A stretch of DNA of 14,305 nucleotides from RPQJ01 sp963714645 (lineage in GTDB: Bacteria > Pseudomonadota > Gammaproteobacteria > Steroidobacterales > Steroidobacteraceae): positions 1 to 14,305 of the forward strand of contig CAVQQX010000184.1 in the NCBI GenBank assembly GCA_963714645.1. The letters are read 5' to 3'. The stretch's first letter is position 1. Every line of letters starts with the position of its first letter. The notes beneath the pieces are model-generated. The model was not told the DNA's origin and did no database searches. It saw nothing but the letters and a program-made list of their open reading frames with translations. This document shows, in pieces, positions 1 through 5,000 of the stretch. Both the position numbers and the translations under genes were made by a program.

Positions 1-185
1 TTCTGTCCCTGCTCGACCGGTCGTACCGCGCCTGGAGCCTCGGCCTCTCGTGGAATCGTGGCGCATTCGAGCTCGACCTCGCGCATTTCGGCACGGACGC
101 GGCGGCGCGCGAACTGTTCGGCGACCGGGTCGCCGGCGGGCGCTGGGCCCTGACGGCGATCTGGCATTTCCAGCCGCCCGATTGA
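1..185 (+). CDS. C-terminal end of a TorF-like (Gcw_chp) putative porin, partial
   Basis: The reading frame is open from the window edge (first full codon at 3) to the TGA at 183-185, giving about 60 residues. The visible tail has alternating hydrophobic strands such as WSLGLSWNRGAFELDLAHF, a downstream RWALTAIWHF strand, and ends shortly after an aromatic residue, as outer-membrane barrels do. The pattern recalls the C-terminus of the TIGR02001/TorF family of small putative porins, but only the tail can be seen, so the family call is tentative. Its stop codon is also the first three bases of the promoter-like element at 183-212, so the porin gene abuts the control region of the sigma operon. 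Confidence 0.6.
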   Translation, partial: LSLLDRSYRAWSLGLSWNRGAFELDLAHFGTDAAARELFGDRVAGGRWALTAIWHFQPPD

Positions 186-212
186 ACCCCATGCTGCGCG
201 TGCGGCACTCAC
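183..212 (+). promoter_or_regulatory. Putative ECF-type promoter (copy A) ahead of the sigma/anti-sigma/S8 operon
   Basis: TGAACC at 183-188 is followed after 15 bases by GGCACTCAC at 204-212. The same two blocks, 15-16 bases apart, recur twice in the divergent region 4842-4937. An AAC-containing upstream block with this spacing is the layout of ECF sigma -35/-10 promoters (E. coli RpoE: GGAACTT, about 16 bases, TCTGA). A transcript starting just downstream would have a leader of roughly 35 bases carrying the GGAGG at 243-247. The match is seen directly; recognition by the sigma factor encoded at 255 is inferred. Confidence 0.7.
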
Positions 213-254
213 CGATGTAAGGCGGCCCCGGCATCCCCGGGCGGAGGCGCATTC

Positions 255-854
255 GTGGACGTGGAGGCCCACAGGGTCGCAGGCAGCGAGTCGGAGGCTC
301 ACGCCGTCGGCGACACCCACGAGCGCGAGTTGCTGCGACGGACGGCGTCCGGCGACCGCGACGCGTTCCAGGCGCTCTACCACCTCTACCACCGCAGGCT
401 GGCGCGATTCCTGACGCGCATGACCCGCCACTACGACCTCGCCGAGGAGATCATCAACGACACCCTTTGGATCGTCTGGCAGCGTGCGGGGGATTTCCGC
501 GGGTCGTCGCGGGTTTCGACCTGGGTGATGGGCATCGCGTACCGGCGCGCGCTCAAGACGTTCCGTCGCGCCAGCCTGCATCCCGTGGCCGACGAATCCG
601 AAGCCGTGGACGCAGGCAGCGACGCCGGCGCCGACATCGACCAGGCCGCGCGAGGCCAGTCGATCGCACGGGCGTTGGCGGCACTGCCCGTCGAGCAGCG
701 TCTCGTGGTCGAATTCACCTATTACCTCGGCCATTCGTGCGCCGAGATCGCGGAGATCATGGACTGCCCCGTCAATACCGTGAAGACACGCATGTTCCAC
801 GCGCGGCGCAAGCTGCGGATCCTGCTCGCGGGAGAGCGCGACCTTGAACGCTGA
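255..854 (+). CDS. ECF-family RNA polymerase sigma factor (RpoE-like)
   Basis: The 199-residue product has sigma-70 region 2 at about residues 37-105 (AFQALYHLYHRRL, DLAEEIINDTLWIVW, STWVMGIAYRRALK). A variable acidic linker follows, then region 4 at about 137-190 (LAALPVEQRLVVEFTYYLGH, CAEIAEIMDCPVNTVKTRM), the helix-turn-helix that reads the -35 element. Regions 1 and 3 are absent, as in ECF factors. The start is GTG at 255, with GGAGG at 243-247, seven bases upstream. The gene overlaps the next by 11 bases, typical of a co-translated sigma/anti-sigma pair. The element at 183-212 suggests autoregulation. The ECF subgroup cannot be assigned by eye. Confidence 0.95.
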   Translation: MDVEAHRVAGSESEAHAVGDTHERELLRRTASGDRDAFQALYHLYHRRLARFLTRMTRHYDLAEEIINDTLWIVWQRAGDFRGSSRVSTWVMGIAYRRALKTFRRASLHPVADESEAVDAGSDAGADIDQAARGQSIARALAALPVEQRLVVEFTYYLGHSCAEIAEIMDCPVNTVKTRMFHARRKLRILLAGERDLER

Positions 855-1536
855 CCACGAACGCGGCGCCTGCGACAGCGAAGCGGGGCGGCTGCTGCCC
901 TGGTTCGTGACCGGCCGGCTCGATCCGGTCGAGCGAGTACGCGTGGAGACCCATGCGGCATCCTGCCCGACCTGTCGCGCCGAGCTCGACGAGCAACGCG
1001 CACTGCACGGCCGGCTGCTCGAGGACGAACACCGGCAGGTGCAGTACGCCCCGCAGGCCTCGCTGCAGAAACTCATGACCCGGATCGACGAGCTGGACCG
1101 TGAGACGCCCGCCGCCCGCGCGTTGCCTGCGACCCGTCGGACGCGGCCGCACCTGCAGCGCTGGCTCGTCGCCGCACTGGTGGGGCAGGCGATCGGCCTC
1201 GCGCTGCTGGGATCGGCCATCTGGCGGGATGCTCGCCGCTTCGGCGGGCCGGCCGAGTTCCGCACGCTCGCCTCGTCCACGACGGGCGCGCCGGGCCGCG
1301 CTCACCTGCGGATCGTGTTCGCACCCACGACGACGTCGGCGGAGATCGCCGCCCTGCTCGGTCAGTTCGACGCGCGGATCGTCGACGGGCCCTCGGAGGC
1401 GGGAGCCTACGCGCTGCAGCTGGGCGGTGACGACGCGACGCCCGCGGCGGTCGATGCCGCGCTGCCGCGCCTGCGCGCCGACGCGCGGATCGTGTTTGCC
1501 GAGCCGATCCTGGCGACGCCGGCCGCGTCGCGATGA
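844..1536 (+). CDS. Membrane anti-sigma factor with N-terminal zinc finger and propeptide-like periplasmic domain
   Basis: The 230-residue product starts at TTG 844, inside the end of the sigma gene. The N-terminal cytoplasmic part has the zinc anti-sigma motif HAASCPTC (H37, C41, C44; H-x3-C-x2-C), expected to bind the sigma factor. One membrane helix lies at about 106-127 (RWLVAALVGQAIGLALLG). The periplasmic part at about 153-224 (LRIVFAPTTTSAEIAALLG ... LPRLRADARIVFAEPI) has the strand-helix-strand look of subtilisin propeptide/inhibitor domains. The next gene, overlapping by ATGA, encodes an S8 protease whose own pre-domain ends similarly (LAADLRVESAQPL). I infer that the periplasmic domain binds, or is cleaved by, that protease. 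The zinc finger and helix are clear; the propeptide resemblance is by eye. Confidence 0.88.
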   Translation: MNADHERGACDSEAGRLLPWFVTGRLDPVERVRVETHAASCPTCRAELDEQRALHGRLLEDEHRQVQYAPQASLQKLMTRIDELDRETPAARALPATRRTRPHLQRWLVAALVGQAIGLALLGSAIWRDARRFGGPAEFRTLASSTTGAPGRAHLRIVFAPTTTSAEIAALLGQFDARIVDGPSEAGAYALQLGGDDATPAAVDAALPRLRADARIVFAEPILATPAASR

Positions 1537-2879
1537 ACGCTGCCGTTCGCCTCGCCTGCTGGTTGCTGGGCGTCCTGCTCGCCGGATGCGCCACGCCCGG
1601 CATGCGTGACCTGGCCGTACACCTGCCGCCCGGGGCACGCGCGGCGCCCGATCGCTACGTCGTCGTCACGGTGCGCAACGCTGCGCAGTCCATGGGCCTG
1701 CGTGCCGCAGGGACCGCGCGTGGTTACGACGGCAGCGCCGGGTACACTATGTCGCCCGCCGCCCGCGCGTCCGCACGATCGATCGCGGCGGACTATTCGC
1801 TGCTGCCGGCTGCGAGCTGGCCTATCGTGGTACTCGGCGTCCATTGCGTGGTCTACCAGTTGCCACCGGCCGCGAACCGCGACCGCTTGCTGGAACGGCT
1901 CGCCGCCGACCTGCGCGTCGAGTCCGCGCAACCGTTGGCGAGCTTCGCGACCCAGTCGACGCCGGCGACGTACAACGACCCCTACGCATGGCTGCAGCGG
2001 AACCTCGGGCAGATGGCAGTCGCGGAGGCCCAGCAATGGACCCGCGGACGCGGCACCCGTGTCGCGATCATCGACACCGGGGTCGACCTCCGTCACCCGG
2101 ACCTGCGCGGGCAGATCGCCGAGGTTCGCAATTTCGTCGACGGCGACGCGCAGGCATTCGCGGCGGACATGCACGGCACCGGCGTCGCGGGCGTGATCGG
2201 CGCGCTCGCAAACAACCGGATCGGCATCGCCGGCATCGCGCCCGACGTCACGCTGCTGGCATACAAGGCGTGCTGGCAGCAACCCGGCGCCGACGGCCGT
2301 GCGGTCTGCAACTCGTTCACGCTCGCACAGGCGCTGGTCGCCGCCATCGACGGACGCGTCGACCTCGTCAACCTGAGCCTGGCAGGGCCGTCCGATCCCC
2401 TGCTCGCCCGGCTCGTGCTGCGCGGCCTGCAACGCGGCATCGTGTTCGTCGCTGCCGCGCCCCCGGCCGGTGCCCGCAGCGGCTTCCCCGGTGACGTCGA
2501 CGGTGTCGTGATGGTCGACTCGCCGGGCCGCCTCGACGGTGAGGCCGCGGCCATCGTCGCGCCGGGCAACGACGTCCTGACGCTCGTGCCCGGCGGGCGC
2601 TACGACTTTGCCTCGGGCAGCTCGCTGGCAGCCGCCCAGGCCTCGGGCGTGGTCGCTTTGCTGCTCGCGAGCGGCAAGCACGTCACCCCCGCCGAGCTCT
2701 CGCGCGTGCTGGCCCGCACCTCCCGACGCGTGGCCACGCCGAGCGGCACGTTCAACGCGATCAATGCCTGTCGCGCACTCGTGGCGCTGCGCCGCCAGGG
2801 CCACTGCGAGAACACGGACGCGGACCCTTCCCCCGGACTCGCTGCCGCCCCGGAGGCGCGTGTCAGCGAACGGCGGTGA
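1533..2879 (+). CDS. S8 (subtilisin-family) serine peptidase, predicted outer-membrane lipoprotein
   Basis: The 448-residue product begins with a lipoprotein signal (WLLGVLLAGC, acylated Cys19; no Asp at +2, so outer membrane is likely). A pre-domain at about 40-145 resembles a propeptide. The S8 catalytic domain carries Asp181 (VAIIDTGVDLRHPDL), His214 (DMHGTGVAG) and Ser364 (SGSSLAAAQASG, in place of the usual SGTSMAAP). Oddly, the block that normally supplies the oxyanion-hole Asn (AAAGN) reads VFVAAAPPAGARSGFPG, with no Asn, so activity may be weak or absent. The ATG at 1533 overlaps the anti-sigma stop by four bases, indicating translational coupling. Likely roles are proteolysis of the anti-sigma factor or a sensor/pseudoprotease role; both are inferred. 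Confidence 0.9.
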   Translation: MNAAVRLACWLLGVLLAGCATPGMRDLAVHLPPGARAAPDRYVVVTVRNAAQSMGLRAAGTARGYDGSAGYTMSPAARASARSIAADYSLLPAASWPIVVLGVHCVVYQLPPAANRDRLLERLAADLRVESAQPLASFATQSTPATYNDPYAWLQRNLGQMAVAEAQQWTRGRGTRVAIIDTGVDLRHPDLRGQIAEVRNFVDGDAQAFAADMHGTGVAGVIGALANNRIGIAGIAPDVTLLAYKACWQQPGADGRAVCNSFTLAQALVAAIDGRVDLVNLSLAGPSDPLLARLVLRGLQRGIVFVAAAPPAGARSGFPGDVDGVVMVDSPGRLDGEAAAIVAPGNDVLTLVPGGRYDFASGSSLAAAQASGVVALLLASGKHVTPAELSRVLARTSRRVATPSGTFNAINACRALVALRRQGHCENTDADPSPGLAAAPEARVSERR

Positions 2880-2892
2880 GTTCGGTTCTCGC

Positions 2893-3975
2893 TCAGAAGA
2901 ATCCGTGCAGCTCGAAGAACCAGGCGCGGCGATTGTCGAGGTCGTTCTGCGGGATGCCCTCGTGGATGCGGGCGCCTGCGCGCAGTTGCAGGTACGGCAG
3001 CGGCGTGTACTCGTAGACGGCGCTCCAGCGCGTCTTCTGGTCCTCGTCGATGTCGCGGTCGGGATCGAAGTACTCCGCCGTGAGCTTGACGTTGTGCCCT
3101 CGCCGCCACGCCCAGTCCACTTCGGCCAGTCCGACGAGCATCGTGCGCGTGCCTTCGGCAAAGCCTTCGTCCCGCACGTAGTCCGCCTCCGCGAGCCATG
3201 CGACCGGGCCCGTGCGCAGTCCACCGAACACGCCGCCGACGACGCGGTCGCCTGCCGGCGAGTCGGTCTGCGAGGCCGCAAGGCCGATCCGGCCTCGCTC
3301 GTACACCCGGGCCGCCTGCCCGGTGAACTGGTGACCCTGTCCCGTCCCTGCGTTCGCCGCACCGTTCGATACCGCGAGCTGCAGCGACCACCTGGACGAT
3401 TCGTAGCCCAGCTCGACGCCTTCGTCCTCGGTATTCATGCCGATACCCGTGACCTGCCGCACGAACGCGGTGTCGTCCTGCAGGCGCCAGCCGAACGGCA
3501 GGTAGAAGCGCCCGCCTTTCACGTACCAGCCGGGCTCCGCCGAGGTGTACATCGCATACGCCTCGCGGGTCTGCGCGTTGCCGGGCGCCAGTCCTTCGTC
3601 GACGTAGAGTGCGAGCCGGCCGGGGATCACGTCGACGGCCGCATACACGCGCAGCTGCTGCAGGTCCCATTGCTCCTGCGCGTCTGCGTCCGGGACGTCG
3701 ATGCGGGTCCAGTTCTCGCGCAGGTCGCCGCCCAGCCTCACGAAGTCGCCGACCTTCCCGAGCCACCGCGGCAGCGAGTCGGGCAGCGTACGTGCCGGCA
3801 TCGAGTTCTGCAGGAAGACGACGCCGAAATCGTTGCGCATTCCGCCACCGGTCGGATTGACGTGGCAGGCGACGCATTTGTAACCCTGCTGCACGGCAAG
3901 ATACGGCTCGGCCTGTGCCGCGAGCGGCAACACGGCGATCCACAGGCAACTCCCGAGCTTTCCGCGCAACTTCAT
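2893..3975 (-). CDS. Monohaem c-type cytochrome fused to an outer-membrane beta-barrel
   Basis: The 360-residue product starts at the ATG 3973-3975, preceded by GGGAGG, and shares an ATGA overlap with the stop of the upstream gene. The same frame stays open far upstream, but that part has no signal peptide and overlaps the neighbouring gene. A Sec signal (LWIAVLPLAAQA, cut near residue 22) precedes one haem site, YKCVACHVNPTGGGMRND (C34, C37, H38). The rest, about 60-360, is a run of amphipathic strands (WDLQQLRVYAAVDVIPGRL, FYLPFGWRL, HNVKLTAEYFDPD) ending in Phe, as barrels do. This haem-plus-porin layout is shared with Cyc2-type iron oxidases, but the haem motif differs and homology is not shown. 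A role in electron transfer across the outer membrane is inferred. Confidence 0.82.
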   Translation of the reverse strand: MKLRGKLGSCLWIAVLPLAAQAEPYLAVQQGYKCVACHVNPTGGGMRNDFGVVFLQNSMPARTLPDSLPRWLGKVGDFVRLGGDLRENWTRIDVPDADAQEQWDLQQLRVYAAVDVIPGRLALYVDEGLAPGNAQTREAYAMYTSAEPGWYVKGGRFYLPFGWRLQDDTAFVRQVTGIGMNTEDEGVELGYESSRWSLQLAVSNGAANAGTGQGHQFTGQAARVYERGRIGLAASQTDSPAGDRVVGGVFGGLRTGPVAWLAEADYVRDEGFAEGTRTMLVGLAEVDWAWRRGHNVKLTAEYFDPDRDIDEDQKTRWSAVYEYTPLPYLQLRAGARIHEGIPQNDLDNRRAWFFELHGFF

Positions 3976-4811
3976 CGCGACCTCCCGACGTCGAACCGGA
4001 TGAACAGCGACGAATCCGGCGCGCCATCCGCGTGCGCGAGGGGCATGCCACCCACGTGCGCCAGGTCGCGTGTCGCAAGACGCAGGACGTAGCGACCCGG
4101 CGCGAGGTCTGCACGCGCCGTCACGAGCATCGCGCGTGGATTCGCGGCGGAAACCGCGACGTCGATCGCGACCCGCTGCGCCTCGTCCGGCGCCCCGATG
4201 CGCTCGAGGATTGCGGTCGCGGGCCCGATGCGCGTCTGGTCGAGTTCGCCGGTGAATGCGACGACGAACGGCCCGCGCGCTTCTGCAACGGCGAGCCGCG
4301 CGCCGTCCGCAGGGAACGTCGTGGCCAGGTCGAACGAGCCGGGGCTGTCCGCAGCGGCGGCCGGCGACCGCTGCGCGCCGTCGGTTATCCACTGCCGGAT
4401 CACGTCGATCGTCGCCTGGTCGAGGTACGGGCCACCGAGCGGCATGCGGGCGCCGACCGATGCGCTCCCCTCGAGCTTCTGCACGAGGTAACTGCCGCCG
4501 GGATCGCCCGGCTCCACGCGCAGCAGCGAGGGTTGTTCCGTGCTCGGCACGCCGACGAGCAGGTCGTAGCTGTTCCCGGCATCGAGACGCAGCCCCTGCG
4601 GCGCACTCGCGCCCGCGTGACAGCTGGTACAGGCCGGCGTGAGGACGTGCGCCTGGATCGAGTCGAAGTCGGCAGTGAGCGGTCCTCCGTCCGGCGGACC
4701 CGACCCGATCGGACGTCCGCTCGAGTCGAGACCCTCGCCGTTCCCGGCGCACGCGGCCGCGAGGATCGTCGACGACGCGATCGCGATGCACGTGCGCCTG
4801 CGGCCTCGCAT
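3972..4811 (-). CDS. Exported c-type cytochrome lipoprotein with C-terminal Ig-like (SbsA/CopC-type) domain
   Basis: The 279-residue product has a basic N-terminus and hydrophobic stretch (IAIASSTILAAAC), with Cys21 in a weak lipobox. A haem module at about 48-147 has CTSCH (C61, C64, H65) and ARMPLGG, whose Met123 is the likely distal ligand. This module closely matches the C-terminus of the protein at 5001-7025 (shared LRVEPGDP, SYL, KLEG, RMPLGGP, LDQATID). Residues about 155-278 (FPADGARLAVAEARGPFVV, APGRYVLRL) resemble Big_5/SbsA-like domains. The start at 4811 has an upstream AGGTG. It is the first gene of a two-gene operon with the haem-barrel protein. Promoter copy B lies about 30 bases upstream. 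Confidence 0.85.
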   Translation of the reverse strand: MRGRRRTCIAIASSTILAAACAGNGEGLDSSGRPIGSGPPDGGPLTADFDSIQAHVLTPACTSCHAGASAPQGLRLDAGNSYDLLVGVPSTEQPSLLRVEPGDPGGSYLVQKLEGSASVGARMPLGGPYLDQATIDVIRQWITDGAQRSPAAAADSPGSFDLATTFPADGARLAVAEARGPFVVAFTGELDQTRIGPATAILERIGAPDEAQRVAIDVAVSAANPRAMLVTARADLAPGRYVLRLATRDLAHVGGMPLAHADGAPDSSLFIRFDVGRSR

Positions 4812-4841
4812 TCCGGCACCTCGCTTCGAGTGAGCTGTGCC

Positions 4842-4871
4842 GTGAGTGCCCGGGCGTCCGCGAGCGGTTCA
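4842..4871 (-). promoter_or_regulatory. Putative ECF-type promoter (copy B) driving the minus-strand haem operon
   Basis: Read on the minus strand, TGAACC (complement of 4866-4871) is followed after 15 bases by GGCACTCAC (complement of 4842-4850). It matches copy A at 183-212 and copy C at 4907-4937 in both blocks. It points toward the start at 4811 and leaves a leader of roughly 25-30 bases. GACGT also stands just upstream of TGAACC here (two bases apart), as it does directly at copy C. The 11-base arms at 4841-4851 and 4928-4938 are exact inverted copies, giving the whole intergenic region dyad symmetry about 4889-4890. Confidence 0.7.
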
Positions 4872-4906
4872 AACGTCGTGGTCCGGATCTCGATTTCGAG
4901 AAGACG

Positions 4907-4937
4907 TGAACCTTTTTACGTGCCGCAGGGCACTCAC
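4907..4937 (+). promoter_or_regulatory. Putative ECF-type promoter (copy C) driving the TIGR03118 cytochrome gene
   Basis: TGAACC at 4907-4912 and GGCACTCAC at 4929-4937 are separated by 16 bases, one more than in copies A and B. The element points toward the start at 5001 and predicts a leader of about 55-60 bases. That leader would contain the perfect palindrome at 4948-4969 and the AAGGAG at 4986-4991. A small stem, GTGCC/GGCAC with a GCAG loop (4920-4933), overlaps the spacer and downstream block. The shared sequence suggests the same sigma factor or activator serves all three units. Confidence 0.7.
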
Positions 4938-4947
4938 GCAGGCAACA

Positions 4948-4969
4948 CGCGAAGACGCGCGTCTTCGCG
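4948..4969. repeat. Perfect 22-base palindrome in the leader of the TIGR03118 gene
   Basis: The arms CGCGAAGACGC and GCGTCTTCGCG meet with no spacer, so the site is an exact dyad centred between 4958 and 4959. It begins about ten bases after promoter copy C and ends 31 bases before the start at 5001. It could be an operator for a dimeric repressor or a 5' mRNA hairpin. No T-tract follows, so it is not an intrinsic terminator. Confidence 0.75.
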
Positions 4970-5000
4970 CACCTCGTTCCACGCGAAGGAGTAGCACCTC

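Noticed and set aside
191..220. A tiny frame (ATG to TAA, nine codons) as a leader peptide before the sigma gene
   Set aside because: It has no ribosome site, and most of it lies inside promoter element A, upstream of the predicted transcript start.
1407..3362. A 651-codon minus-strand frame across the S8 gene and its convergent neighbour
   Set aside because: It runs antisense to the clear S8 gene and out of frame with the haem-barrel gene. The product is low-complexity Arg/Gly-rich with no motif.
3976..4872. Upstream extension of the haem-barrel frame to 4872
   Set aside because: The extension overlaps the haem lipoprotein gene in another frame and is Arg-rich without motifs. The internal ATG at 3975 has GGGAGG and a signal peptide.
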